Shown one piece after another: positions 45,394-53,973 of a stretch of DNA of 64,000 nt (position 1 is its first letter; every line of letters begins with the position of its first letter). Both the position numbers and the translations under genes were made by a program. The notes under the pieces are model-generated. The model searched no databases and had not been told where the DNA came from. It saw nothing but the letters and a program-made list of their open reading frames with translations. The stretch comes from Peptoniphilus catoniae. GTDB lineage: Bacteria > Bacillota > Clostridia > Tissierellales > Peptoniphilaceae. Location: contig NZ_LR588414.1 in NCBI RefSeq assembly GCF_901447155.2, forward strand, positions 186,001-250,000. Reading direction: 5' to 3'.

Positions 45394-46464
45394 ATGAAAA
45401 GATTGTTGCCTATATTGGCACTTTCATTTTTGCTTGTAGCCTGTGGGACAAGGGTTAAAGAAAAATCCTATGATATATCGTTTTTTGACGCCTTTGACAC
45501 CTATACAGTCATAAGTATATATGACAAGGACGATAAGTCCGCTCCTGAAAAACTTAATAAGCTAAAAGATAAATTTTTTTACTATCATAGACTTTATGAC
45601 AGATTTAATTCTTATGATAATAACAATTTAAAAACGATTAATGATAATGCAGGTAAGACCGGAGTAAAAGTTGAAGAAGATTTATATGATTTAATAAAAA
45701 GAAGCCTGGAAATTGACAGCAATATTCAAAAGGTTAATATAGCCATAGGACCTGTTACAGATTTATGGAATGAGTATTCACAGCTTTACCAAGATGGTAA
45801 AACTCCTGAAGAAGTTAAAAATATTATGGGAAGTGAGCTTCCTAAAAAAGAGGACCTTGAAGCTTTAAGGCCTTTAATAGATGAGAATAATATTGAGTTA
45901 AATGATAAAGAGAGATCCGTCTACTTAAAAAAAGAGGGGATGGCTTTAGACTTAGGATCAGTTGCAAAAGGTTATGCGGTGGAGAAGCTTGCCCAATATG
46001 CAGAAAAAGAGCTTGGAGTTAAAGCAGGAGTTATATCAGCAGGAGGCAATGTAAGGACAATAGGAAGTCCACCAGATAAAAAGAGTTTTAAAATTGCTAT
46101 AACCATGCCTGATGATATAATTGAAAGAGGAGGCTCTGAATATCTGGCTGTCTTAGATGTAAACGATAAGTCAGTAGTAACCAGTGGAGATTATAGAAGA
46201 TTTTTTATTTATAAGGGAGCAAGATACCCACATATAATAGATGAAGAAACTCTTGCTCCTTCAAATGACTATAGATCCGTTTCAATTATAGTAAAGGATT
46301 CCTTTGTTGCGGATTATTTATCTACAGCCATGTACTTGTCGGACTATCAAAGCATATTAGATACAGTCAAGGAATACGATGCTGAGGTCATAATTCTTAT
46401 GCCTGACTTAAAAGTATTAACATCTCCTGGACTTGAAGCCATAGGTGAAGTAAATGAAAAATAA
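45394..46464 (+). CDS. apbE: FAD:protein FMN transferase (ApbE) lipoprotein
   Basis: 356 residues. Lipobox LLVAC (Cys about 17) places it on the outer face of the membrane. ApbE fold: YHRLYDRFNSYD, NIAIGPVTDLW, ALDLGSVAKGYAVEKLA, AGGNVRTIG and SVVTSGDYRRFF, including FAD and Mg2+ ligands. It attaches FMN to Thr/Ser of target proteins such as Rnf or Nqr subunits or extracellular flavin proteins; no FMN-acceptor domain is encoded in this window. Head of a four-gene overlapping run; the next gene starts 11 bases before its stop. Confidence 0.93.
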   Translation: MKRLLPILALSFLLVACGTRVKEKSYDISFFDAFDTYTVISIYDKDDKSAPEKLNKLKDKFFYYHRLYDRFNSYDNNNLKTINDNAGKTGVKVEEDLYDLIKRSLEIDSNIQKVNIAIGPVTDLWNEYSQLYQDGKTPEEVKNIMGSELPKKEDLEALRPLIDENNIELNDKERSVYLKKEGMALDLGSVAKGYAVEKLAQYAEKELGVKAGVISAGGNVRTIGSPPDKKSFKIAITMPDDIIERGGSEYLAVLDVNDKSVVTSGDYRRFFIYKGARYPHIIDEETLAPSNDYRSVSIIVKDSFVADYLSTAMYLSDYQSILDTVKEYDAEVIILMPDLKVLTSPGLEAIGEVNEK

Positions 46465-46957
46465 TGTTAGGGGACTTATATTTCACATATTTATTATTTT
46501 AATCATGTTTTTGTTAAATATTCTAATAGGTTTAAACAAAACTATATCTAACTTTATATATGGAAATGTAATTTTTAAGCTGCTACTTGCCCTTTTGCCA
46601 ATAATTTTATATTATAATTTTGCCAAGGCAATGAGTAAAAGAGCAAGTAAAAGATTGGACTTTTTAACCGGAAATATTATAGTTCTTGTTTCAATAATAT
46701 TTTTTATACCGCCTATAATTATGGAAGGAAGAGGAATGTTTTCAACAGGGGTAGCAGAAAGCATTTGGAAGTTTCCCCTTGATTTATTTCTAATGCCCGG
46801 AATTTTTATATTTGAAATTTTAGGATTGGGCTATAATCTGTTAAGTCTTATATTTGCAAGCCTTCTTCCGGGAATAATTTATGGCATATCAATAAAAAAG
46901 GCCAGAGCAAAAATAAACAGAAGAAGAAAAATTCAGAGAATGAGAGCAAGAAGATGA
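46454..46957 (+). CDS. Four-helix membrane protein, unknown
   Basis: 167 residues with four hydrophobic helices (about 8-25, 38-56, 70-90, 105-145 as a longer hydrophobic stretch) and a very basic C-terminal tail (KKARAKINRRRKIQRMRARR). Overlaps apbE by 11 bases and the nuclease gene by 4, so its translation is coupled to both. I recognise no family. The apbE link suggests a role near the cell surface, but that is inference. Confidence 0.75.
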   Translation: MKNNVRGLIFHIFIILIMFLLNILIGLNKTISNFIYGNVIFKLLLALLPIILYYNFAKAMSKRASKRLDFLTGNIIVLVSIIFFIPPIIMEGRGMFSTGVAESIWKFPLDLFLMPGIFIFEILGLGYNLLSLIFASLLPGIIYGISIKKARAKINRRRKIQRMRARR

Positions 46958-47475
46958 AAAAATATTATTTTCCTATAATACTTTTAATAGCTTTCTTTGT
47001 ATTTAATGAGTTCTTCTTATCAACAGACTCCAATACGGAGATAAGAACCATTACAAAGGTTGTAGATGGAGATACAGTGTACACTAATAAGGGAGAAAAA
47101 ATAAGGATAATAGGAATAAATGCACCTGAACTTGGTGAAAAAGAAGCTTATGGAACTGAGTCCTGTGAGTTTGCACAAAAGCTCTTATTTAATAAAAAAG
47201 TATATCTTGAAAAAGATAAAGAAGATGAGGACCGATACGGTAGAAAGCTTAGATATATTTGGATAAAAGAACCTAAGAATCCTATGAAAGATGCTTATGA
47301 TTATAATTTTTCGGCTCTAAGTCTAAAGGAGGGACTTTCTAGAACCTATACCTTTGAGCCTAATACAAAATATGTAAAAATATTTAAAAAAGTTGAAAAG
47401 ACAGCAAGAAAATCCAAGGTTGGAATGTGGTCAATATCAGAAGATGGCACAACAAGAGGAAATGAATTGAGGTAA
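46954..47475 (+). CDS. Thermonuclease-family (SNase) protein, membrane-anchored or secreted
   Basis: 173 residues: N-terminal hydrophobic segment (about 5-20), then a staphylococcal nuclease-like domain: ITKVVDGDTVY (metal-binding Asp), RIIGINAPE (catalytic Arg) and DRYGRKLRYIW (second catalytic Arg). Ca2+-dependent cutting of DNA and RNA outside the cell is expected. The signal lacks a clear cleavage site, so it may stay anchored. Overlaps the preceding gene by four bases; pgpA follows three bases later. Confidence 0.9.
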   Translation: MKKYYFPIILLIAFFVFNEFFLSTDSNTEIRTITKVVDGDTVYTNKGEKIRIIGINAPELGEKEAYGTESCEFAQKLLFNKKVYLEKDKEDEDRYGRKLRYIWIKEPKNPMKDAYDYNFSALSLKEGLSRTYTFEPNTKYVKIFKKVEKTARKSKVGMWSISEDGTTRGNELR

Positions 47476-47477
47476 TT

Positions 47478-47975
47478 ATGAAAAATACAAATGAATTATA
47501 TAAAAGTACATTAGCTGCTTTAGAGTCTATAGATGTAAAAATTGAAGACATTGCAAAAATAGTTTACGATTTGCAAATAGAGTATAACGATAAAATAACC
47601 TTGCAAGAGTGTATTGATAATGTAACCAAGGTTCTTGAAAAAAGAGAAGTAATGCACGCTGTGTTAACAGGTCTTGCTATAGATAAGGCTGTAGAGAAGG
47701 GAGAGTTTCCTGAACCGATTCAGTCTATTATAAAAAAAGATGCCGGACTTTACGGAGTTGATGAGATACTTCCCCTTGGAATAGTAAATCTTTATGGAAC
47801 TATAGGACTTACAAATTTCGGATACCTAGATAAAAAGAAAGTTGGCATAATAAAAGAAATAGATATGCGAAAGAGAGATCTTAAAAATGTTAATACCTTT
47901 GCAGATGATATAGTTGCAGCTATAGCAGCAGCAGCTGCTGCAAGAATAGCTCATGGATATGGTGATGAAGATTAA
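47478..47975 (+). CDS. Phosphatidylglycerophosphatase A-type protein (YutG family)
   Basis: 165 residues, soluble. Matches the YutG/PgpA fold: helical N-terminus (IEDIAKIVYDLQIEYND), VLEKREVMHAVLTGLAIDKAVE, YGVDEILPLGIVNLYGTIGLTNFGYLD and a C-terminal DDIVAAIAAAAAARIAHG helix. Related enzymes remove phosphate from phosphatidylglycerophosphate, though the Firmicute group differs from E. coli PgpA and lacks membrane helices. Last gene of the apbE run. Confidence 0.85.
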   Translation: MKNTNELYKSTLAALESIDVKIEDIAKIVYDLQIEYNDKITLQECIDNVTKVLEKREVMHAVLTGLAIDKAVEKGEFPEPIQSIIKKDAGLYGVDEILPLGIVNLYGTIGLTNFGYLDKKKVGIIKEIDMRKRDLKNVNTFADDIVAAIAAAAAARIAHGYGDED

Positions 47976-48002
47976 ACTGATGTAAATGCATCAGTTTTTT
48001 TA
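47974..48002 (+). terminator. Terminator of the apbE-pgpA run
   Basis: AAACTGATG/CATCAGTTT stem with a 6-base loop and seven T residues, beginning in the stop codon. Confidence 0.92.
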
Positions 48003-48215
48003 TGCTTAATAGTCTATTAATTAAGGTTAAATAAAATTTCATAAAGATAAATTAATTAATGAATAAATTTACAAAATGCTTTAAAGATACAAATAGATTT
48101 ATAAATATCTCATAAGGACAATTAAATAATAAAATTAAAAATCACCGGGGAAAAATCAATATTAGACAGTTAAAATTAAGTGATTAAAAAATTTGACGTT
48201 TTTTTGATAAAGCTA
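48003..48215. other. AT-rich intergenic stretch, no gene seen
   Basis: About 210 bases with no open frame that has a ribosome site, before the bcd promoter. A 6-bp AATCAC/GTGATT pairing spans about 45 bases (48142-48186), and TTGACG occurs at 48193. No RNA gene recognised. Confidence 0.6.
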
Positions 48216-48243
48216 TTGAATAAAGATTAATAAGTGTTATAAT
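48216..48243 (+). promoter_or_regulatory. Promoter of the bcd-etfBA operon
   Basis: TTGAAT (48216-48221), 16-base spacer with TG extension, TATAAT (48238-48243); transcription would start near 48250. Confidence 0.8.
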
Positions 48244-48251
48244 GTGGATAG

Positions 48252-48269
48252 TTGTTATTTAATTAACAT
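48252..48269 (+). promoter_or_regulatory. Likely Rex operator before bcd
   Basis: TTGTTATTTAATTAACAT fits the Rex consensus TTGTTAA-N4-TTAACAA at 12 of 14 defined positions. It begins two bases after the predicted transcription start, where a repressor would block polymerase. Rex senses NADH/NAD+ and controls crt-bcd-etf-hbd genes in clostridia. Confidence 0.55.
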
Positions 48270-48305
48270 AACATTAAATAGATGTAACTCGAGGGAGGTT
48301 ATTAC

Positions 48306-49448
48306 GTGGATTTTACTATTAATAAGGAGCATGAGCTTCTTCAAGAAATGTATCGTTCCTTTGCAGAAAACGAAATAAAACCATTTGCAAAAGATATCGA
48401 TAGTACGGAAGAATTTCCAAGGGAAAATCTTGAAAAATTGGCAAGATACGGATTTTTCGGAATACCTTTTCCAAAGAAATATGGCGGTCAAGGTGGAGAC
48501 TACTTGGCTTACTCAATGGCAGTTGAAGAATTGGCAAAAAAATGTGCGACAACAGCTGTAATAATTTCAGCACATACTTCATTATGTAGCGGCACAATTT
48601 ATGAAAATGGAAATGAAGATCAAAAAATGAAGTATTTGCCGGATTTATTAAGTGGTAAAAAACTTGGCGCATTTGGCCTTACAGAACCTAATGCAGGAAC
48701 TGATGCTTCAGGTCAACAAACTGTTGCAAAGCTTGACGGAGACTATTATATATTAGATGGAACAAAGGTATTTATAACTAATGCTGAATTTGCAGATATA
48801 TTTATTGTATTTGCCATGACAGACAAGTCAAAAGGTAACCACGGAATATCAGCGTTTATAGTAGAAAGAGGTACTGAAGGATTTTCAATAGGAGAGCCTG
48901 AAGAAAAGATGGGTATTAGGGGATCATCTACCTGCGAACTTATTTTTGAAAACTGCAGAATACCTAAAGAAAATCTTCTTAGAAGAGAAGGACAAGGTTT
49001 TAAAATCGCTCTTGGTACTTTAGATAGAGGTAGAATAGGTATAGCTTCTCAAGCTCTTGGTATTGCTGAGGGAGCTATTGATGAAACTGTAGAATATGTT
49101 AAAGAGAGAAAACAATTTGGAAAGAGACTTTCTGAATTTCAAAATACTCAGTTTGAACTTGCAAATATGAAAACGGCAACAGATGCAGCGCAATTATTAG
49201 TTTATAGAGCAGCATGGGCTAAGGACAACTTAGAAGAATTTGGACATCTTGCAGCTATGGCAAAATTATTTGCATCAGGAAATGCATCAGATGTTACAAG
49301 ACGTTGTTTACAATTATTTGGAGGATACGGCTATACAAGAGACTATCCTATCGAAAGAATGATGAGAGACGCAAAAATTACTGAAATCTATGAAGGAACT
49401 TCCGAAGTAATGAGAATGGTAGTTTCCAGATGGATGGGCGTAAAGTAG
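48306..49448 (+). CDS. bcd: Butyryl-CoA dehydrogenase (acyl-CoA dehydrogenase family)
   Basis: 380 residues from a GTG start behind GAGGGAGG. Complete acyl-CoA dehydrogenase: helical N-terminal domain, AFGLTEPNAGTDASG and FITNA flavin-binding motifs, QFGKRLSEFQ and the catalytic Glu (E363) in IYEGTSEV, the position used by short-chain enzymes. With EtfB and EtfA directly behind, it should be the Bcd that reduces crotonyl-CoA to butyryl-CoA, in clostridia coupled to ferredoxin reduction by flavin bifurcation. No crt or thl gene is attached. Likely repressed by Rex at high NAD+. Confidence 0.93.
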   Translation: MDFTINKEHELLQEMYRSFAENEIKPFAKDIDSTEEFPRENLEKLARYGFFGIPFPKKYGGQGGDYLAYSMAVEELAKKCATTAVIISAHTSLCSGTIYENGNEDQKMKYLPDLLSGKKLGAFGLTEPNAGTDASGQQTVAKLDGDYYILDGTKVFITNAEFADIFIVFAMTDKSKGNHGISAFIVERGTEGFSIGEPEEKMGIRGSSTCELIFENCRIPKENLLRREGQGFKIALGTLDRGRIGIASQALGIAEGAIDETVEYVKERKQFGKRLSEFQNTQFELANMKTATDAAQLLVYRAAWAKDNLEEFGHLAAMAKLFASGNASDVTRRCLQLFGGYGYTRDYPIERMMRDAKITEIYEGTSEVMRMVVSRWMGVK

Positions 49449-49458
49449 GAGGTATTAG

Positions 49459-50253
49459 ATGAATATAATTGTTTGTATAAAACAAGTGCCTGATACTAAT
49501 GAAGTTAAGCTGGATCCCGTAACTAACACCCTTATTAGAAAAGGGGTACCAAGTATTATTAACCCAGATGATAAAGCTGGACTTGAAGCGGCACTTAGAA
49601 TAAAAGATAAAGATCCTGACAATGTTAAAGTTACAGTACTTAGTATGGGACCTCCACAGGCTGAAATAGCTTTAAGAGAAGCCTTGGCAATGGGCGCTGA
49701 TGATGCTATTTTATTATCAGACAGAGCATTTGGAGGAGCTGACACCTGGGCAACTTCATGTACAATATCCGGTGCCATTGAAAAACTTGACTATGATCTT
49801 ATTATAGCAGGACGTCAAGCAATTGACGGGGATACTGCACAAGTAGGACCTCAAATAGCAGAACACATAGGGGTACCTCAAATATCTTATGCAGAAGATA
49901 TTGAAGTTCATGGAGATAAGGTAAGAGTTAAAAGACAATTTGAAGACAGGTATCATGTACTTGAAGTAAAGATGCCTTGCCTAATTACTGTGCTTAGCGA
50001 AATTGCAGAAGCAAGATATATGTCAGTAAGCGGAGTTTACGAAGCGTTTGAAAAAGAAATTACAGTTTGGGGTCTTGAAGACATTAAGGATCATTTAGAC
50101 CTTTCAAATATAGGTCTTAAAGGATCACCTACAAAGGTAAGAAAATCCTTCCCTAAACAAGCAAAGGGCAAGGGCATAGTACTGAAAGATTTAACTGCTG
50201 ATGAAGCAGCTCAAGCAATTGTAGCTAAACTTCAAGAAAAATATATTATCTAA
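49459..50253 (+). CDS. etfB: Electron transfer flavoprotein beta subunit
   Basis: 264 residues. NIIVCIKQVPDTNEVKLDP start, NPDDKAGLEAALR, LLSDRAFGGADTWAT and AGRQAIDGDTAQVGPQIAEHIG, as in clostridial EtfB of the Bcd complex. Starts 10 bases after bcd behind GGAGG. In bifurcating complexes this subunit carries the second FAD that receives NADH electrons; whether this one bifurcates is inferred from operon context. Confidence 0.95.
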   Translation: MNIIVCIKQVPDTNEVKLDPVTNTLIRKGVPSIINPDDKAGLEAALRIKDKDPDNVKVTVLSMGPPQAEIALREALAMGADDAILLSDRAFGGADTWATSCTISGAIEKLDYDLIIAGRQAIDGDTAQVGPQIAEHIGVPQISYAEDIEVHGDKVRVKRQFEDRYHVLEVKMPCLITVLSEIAEARYMSVSGVYEAFEKEITVWGLEDIKDHLDLSNIGLKGSPTKVRKSFPKQAKGKGIVLKDLTADEAAQAIVAKLQEKYII

Positions 50254-50266
50254 AGGAGTTTGAGAA

Positions 50267-51274
50267 ATGTCAAAAGATGTATATGTATTTGTAGAACAAA
50301 GAGATAATAAAATTCAGAAGGTAGGCATTGAGCTGTTAGGTATAGCCAGAAAGCTTGCAGATTCATTAGGACAAGAAGTAGTTGGAATGCTTATTGGGGA
50401 ATCAGTAAGAAGCGAAGCTGAAATACTTTTCAGACATGGTGCCGATAAGGTTATAGTAGTTGAAGATCCTTTACTAAAGGAATATACAACTGAACCTTAC
50501 ACAAAAACAATAGATTATATAATTAAAAAGTATGATCCTGAAATTGTACTTTATGGTGCAACATCAATAGGTAGAGATCTTGCACCTAGACTTGCGGCAA
50601 GAATACACACAGGTCTTACAGCGGACTGCACTAAGCTTGAAATAGATGAGGAATCCAAAAATCTTCTAATGACAAGACCTGCCTTTGGTGGAAACTTAAT
50701 GGCTACTATCCTTTGTGAAGACTTTAGACCGCAAATGGCAACAGTAAGGCCGGGAGTAATGCAATCAGTAACGATAGAAAAAAAAGACGGCGAAATAATA
50801 GATGAAAAAATTGAGTTCACCGACGCAGATAAAACTGTTAAAATTATAGATATTTTAAAACATGAAAACAAGAAAAAAGATATTACAGAAGCTGACATTT
50901 TAGTGTCAGGAGGACGTGGAGTCGGAGCACCTGAAAACTTTAAAGAACTTGAAGAGCTTGCAGCAGAACTTGAAGCGGAAGTATCAGCATCAAGAGCTGC
51001 AGTAGACGCAGGCTGGATGCCTAAAGATCGTCAAGTAGGTCAAACAGGTAAAACAGTAAGACCTGAAGTTTATTTTGCAATGGGAATTTCAGGAGCAATC
51101 CAACACTTGGCAGGAATGGAAGAGTCAGATCTTATAATAGCTGTAAATAAGGCTGAAGATGCACCTATTTACGGAGTGGCAGATCTTGGAGTAGTTGGAA
51201 ACATCCATGCTATAATACCAAAGCTTACGGAACTTATTAAACAAGAAAAAGCTATTAAGGCTGAGATAAATTAA
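50267..51274 (+). CDS. etfA: Electron transfer flavoprotein alpha subunit
   Basis: 335 residues. N-terminal Rossmann-like domain (YVFVEQRDNKIQKVGIELLG, LYGATSIGRDLAPRLAARIHTGLTADCT) and C-terminal FAD domain (VSGGRGVGAPENF, VGQTGKTVRPEVYFAMGISGAIQHLAGM, ADLGVVGNIHAIIP). Forms the heterodimer with EtfB. Ends in a strong terminator. Confidence 0.95.
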   Translation: MSKDVYVFVEQRDNKIQKVGIELLGIARKLADSLGQEVVGMLIGESVRSEAEILFRHGADKVIVVEDPLLKEYTTEPYTKTIDYIIKKYDPEIVLYGATSIGRDLAPRLAARIHTGLTADCTKLEIDEESKNLLMTRPAFGGNLMATILCEDFRPQMATVRPGVMQSVTIEKKDGEIIDEKIEFTDADKTVKIIDILKHENKKKDITEADILVSGGRGVGAPENFKELEELAAELEAEVSASRAAVDAGWMPKDRQVGQTGKTVRPEVYFAMGISGAIQHLAGMEESDLIIAVNKAEDAPIYGVADLGVVGNIHAIIPKLTELIKQEKAIKAEIN

Positions 51275-51277
51275 AAT

Positions 51278-51311
51278 CTTTCCCCGAAGAAAAAGCTTCG
51301 GGGATTTTTTA
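51278..51311 (+). terminator. Terminator of bcd-etfBA
   Basis: TCCCCGAAG/CTTCGGGGA stem, six-base loop, T run. Confidence 0.93.
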
Positions 51312-51357
51312 TTTTTTATAAAATCCTGACAAAGCTCTAAAATACTTAAAAATATTA

Positions 51358-51386
51358 TTGACAATGAGACAGTTCTATATTAAAAT
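51358..51386 (+). promoter_or_regulatory. Promoter of rplM-rpsI
   Basis: Consensus TTGACA, 17-base spacer, TAAAAT; start near 51393. No recognisable L13-binding leader beyond this. Confidence 0.8.
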
Positions 51387-51443
51387 AGCTAAAGTGTTTA
51401 AAAAGCCCCGGAAAACTTTTAAATACAGGAGGATAAGACCCAA

Positions 51444-51872
51444 ATGAAAAGCTATATGGCTAAGGCCAATGAAGTAGATAGAAAATGGTATGTAGTAGAT
51501 GCAGAGGATAAAGTTCTAGGTAGATTAGCAAGTGAAGTTGCCAACATTTTAAGCGGTAAAAAGAAGCCTATCTATACCCCACATGTAGATACAGGTGACT
51601 ATGTTATCGTTATAAATGCAGATAAGGTAAGACTTACCGGCAATAAATGGCAACAAAAGTTACATGTTAAGCACACCGGTTATCCAGGCGGTAGAAAAGA
51701 AATTGTATACTCTCAATTAAGAGAAAAACATCCTGAAAGAGTTATTGAGTATGCCGTAAAAGGTATGCTTCCAAAAAGCAGACTTGGCAGACAGATGTAT
51801 ACTAAACTTAAGGTATATGCAGGGGAAGAACATCCTCATGCAGCTCAAAAGCCTGAAGTTTACGAATTTTAA
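51444..51872 (+). CDS. rplM: 50S ribosomal protein L13
   Basis: 142 residues, full length. [48 protein letters not shown] and [13 protein letters not shown] motifs. AGGAGG with a slightly long spacer precedes the ATG. First gene of rplM-rpsI. Confidence 0.97.
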   Translation: MKSYMAKANEVDRKWYVVDAEDKVLGRLASEVANILSGKKKPIYTPHVDTGDYVIVINADKVRLTGNKWQQKLHVKHTGYPGGRKEIVYSQLREKHPERVIEYAVKGMLPKSRLGRQMYTKLKVYAGEEHPHAAQKPEVYEF

Positions 51873-51889
51873 TTGAGGAGGTAAGGTTA

Positions 51890-52282
51890 ATGGAAAAAGT
51901 ACAATATAGAGGAACCGGAAGAAGAAAAACTTCTGTTGCACAAGTTAGACTGCTACCCGGAAACGGTAAATTTCTTGTTAACGGAATCGATTTAGACGAA
52001 TATTTTGATTATGATACATTAAAAACTGTAGCTAAATCTCCACTTGAACTTACTGAAACATTAGATCAATATGATGTTATAGTAAAAGTTAAGGGTGGCG
52101 GATATACAGGACAAGCAGGAGCAATAAGACATGGTTTGGCAAGAGCCCTTATTGAAGCTGATGCTGAACATAGACCTATCCTTAAAAAAGCCGGATTTTT
52201 AACAAGAGATCCGAGAATGAAGGAAAGAAAGAAATACGGCTTGAAAAAAGCGAGAAAAGCTCCTCAATTCTCAAAACGTTAA
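51890..52282 (+). CDS. rpsI: 30S ribosomal protein S9
   Basis: 130 residues. [41 protein letters not shown] and the basic C-terminus ending KAPQFSKR, whose last Arg contacts the P-site tRNA. 17 bases behind rplM. Confidence 0.98.
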   Translation: MEKVQYRGTGRRKTSVAQVRLLPGNGKFLVNGIDLDEYFDYDTLKTVAKSPLELTETLDQYDVIVKVKGGGYTGQAGAIRHGLARALIEADAEHRPILKKAGFLTRDPRMKERKKYGLKKARKAPQFSKR

Positions 52283-52303
52283 TATTTATACTATGGAACA
52301 AAG

Positions 52304-52344
52304 AACCTTGGAAAACACCAACTTTTCAAGGTTTTATTTTTTTT
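52304..52344 (+). terminator. Terminator of rplM-rpsI
   Basis: AACCTTG-GAAAA/TTTTCAAGGTT stem with one bulge and a long T-rich tail. Confidence 0.88.
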
Positions 52345-52438
52345 ATATACGAAAAATAAAAACTTTGTTATGTTATACTTTAAGTGATTATAAAATTAAT
52401 TGTTTGTGAAGTAGATAATATATAAAAAGGGGATTTCA

Positions 52439-52927
52439 ATGGATTTATACAAAATAGTGGAAGATAAACTTAAAGCACTAGGAATAAGGGTCCAGATAAT
52501 GGAACATGAACCGGCTCTAACTACCGAGCAGGCTGATAAATTTATTGAAGGAATTGAAGGAGTTCGTACAAAAACTATGTTTTTGACAAATAGGAAAAAA
52601 AGAAATTTCTATCTTGTTATTATGGATGATAAGAAACGCCTTGACATGGATTCTTTTAAGGAGATAGTTGGAGAAAAACAAATAAAAATGGCATCTGAAG
52701 AAAGCCTAATGGAAAAAATGAAATTACCTGCAGGAGTTGTATCACCATTTGGTCTTTTAAATAACTATGATAAAGACATTAAAGTTTATTTTGATAGAGA
52801 AATTATGGATGAAGAGAGAATGAGCTTTCACCCTAATACAAATGAAAAAACTATATTTATAAATACAGAAGATTTAATGACCTTTTTAAAAAGCATTGGT
52901 TATGAGGCTAATGTAGTTGAATTATAA
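52439..52927 (+). CDS. YbaK/ProX-type prolyl-tRNA editing deacylase
   Basis: 162 residues of the free-standing editing-domain family (ProXp-ala/PrdX): EHEPALTTEQADKF, the conserved Lys in KTMFLTNRKKRNFYLVIMDD, and the G-V-V-S-P-F-G-L-L motif. Removes alanine wrongly attached to tRNA-Pro. Close relatives accompany proline reductase genes in some clostridia, but none is seen here. Extended -10 TGTTATACT at 52371-52379. Confidence 0.88.
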   Translation: MDLYKIVEDKLKALGIRVQIMEHEPALTTEQADKFIEGIEGVRTKTMFLTNRKKRNFYLVIMDDKKRLDMDSFKEIVGEKQIKMASEESLMEKMKLPAGVVSPFGLLNNYDKDIKVYFDREIMDEERMSFHPNTNEKTIFINTEDLMTFLKSIGYEANVVEL

Positions 52928-52980
52928 TCGGTACTAATTGATTCATATAGATGGCTTTAATTAATTTATAAAATACAATG

Positions 52981-53018
52981 AAACAGCAGTTTATAAAATA
53001 TAAGACTGCTGTTTTTTA
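52981..53018 (+). terminator. Terminator of the ProX-type deacylase gene
   Basis: AAACAGCAGT/ACTGCTGTTT stem, 14-base loop, T run. Confidence 0.85.
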
Positions 53019-53070
53019 TTTAAGGCTTTAAAATCTTTATTATGTTATACTGTGAAAAGGAGGGATTTTA

Positions 53071-53946
53071 TTGAAAATATTAAAAGAAAATATAATCTTT
53101 GCCATGGACAAAAATAATAAACCGGCAATGAAGGCAAAAAGTGGAGATGAGGTAATTTTTGAAACTTGTGATTGCTTTACTGATGCGATAAAAACTGAAG
53201 AGGACTTAGTAAGCGGAATTGATTTTTCAAGAGTTAATCCGGCGACAGGACCCTTATATGTGGAGGATGCAAAGCCGGGAGATGTGCTTAAGGTTGATAT
53301 TATAAAAATAGATCTTATGAATAAAGGAGTCTCTGTTGCTACACCAGGTCTTGGAAGGATAGGACAGGATGTAAAAGCAGAAACCACAATGATTTTTAAC
53401 ATAAAGGATAATACAACTGAATTTAAAGGTAAAAGGTTGCCTTTAAATAAAATGATAGGGGTAATAGGAACTGCACCAAAGGATGAACCTATAGCCACAG
53501 GAGTTCCTTATGACCATGGTGGAAATATGGACTGCACCATGATTAAAGAAGGCGTATCTCTTTATCTGCCTGTCAATGTTGATGGGGCATTATTGGCAAT
53601 AGGGGATTTACACGCAGCTATGGGTGATGGAGAAATTATGGGAGCAGGACTTGAAATAGCAGGTGAGGTAAGGGTTAAGGTCGAAGTTTTAAAAGATTTT
53701 GATTATAAAACTCCCCTTATAGAAGCTGATGATAAGTGGATTACTCTTGGGTCAAGACCTACTATGGAGGAAGCAAGTGATCTTGCAATAAATAATATGG
53801 TAGATTTAATTATGAAAAACACTGATTTGACTTTAAATGAATCGGGAATATTATTATCTCTTGCAGGTAATTTAAAGGTATGCCAGGTAGTTGACCCTAA
53901 CTTCACCATGAGAATGGAGCTTGATAAGAAATATTTGTTAAAATAA
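53071..53946 (+). CDS. Acetamidase/formamidase family protein
   Basis: 291 residues from a TTG start (AAGGAGGG five bases upstream; no better start). FmdA/AmdA family: NPATGPLYVEDAKPGDVLKVDI, VPYDHGGNMDC, LPVNVDGALLAIGDLHAAMGDGE, which contains the metal-binding His/Asp residues. Hydrolyses short amides to acid and ammonia; actual substrate unknown. Extended -10 TGTTATACT (53043-53051) puts the leader at about 13 bases. A GNAT gene follows after 27 bases. Confidence 0.9.
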   Translation: MKILKENIIFAMDKNNKPAMKAKSGDEVIFETCDCFTDAIKTEEDLVSGIDFSRVNPATGPLYVEDAKPGDVLKVDIIKIDLMNKGVSVATPGLGRIGQDVKAETTMIFNIKDNTTEFKGKRLPLNKMIGVIGTAPKDEPIATGVPYDHGGNMDCTMIKEGVSLYLPVNVDGALLAIGDLHAAMGDGEIMGAGLEIAGEVRVKVEVLKDFDYKTPLIEADDKWITLGSRPTMEEASDLAINNMVDLIMKNTDLTLNESGILLSLAGNLKVCQVVDPNFTMRMELDKKYLLK

Positions 53947-53973
53947 TTTTTATATTGATAATATAAGGTGCCT

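Noticed and set aside
51387-51443. L13-binding autoregulatory leader before rplM
   Set aside because: Too short and without a convincing hairpin.
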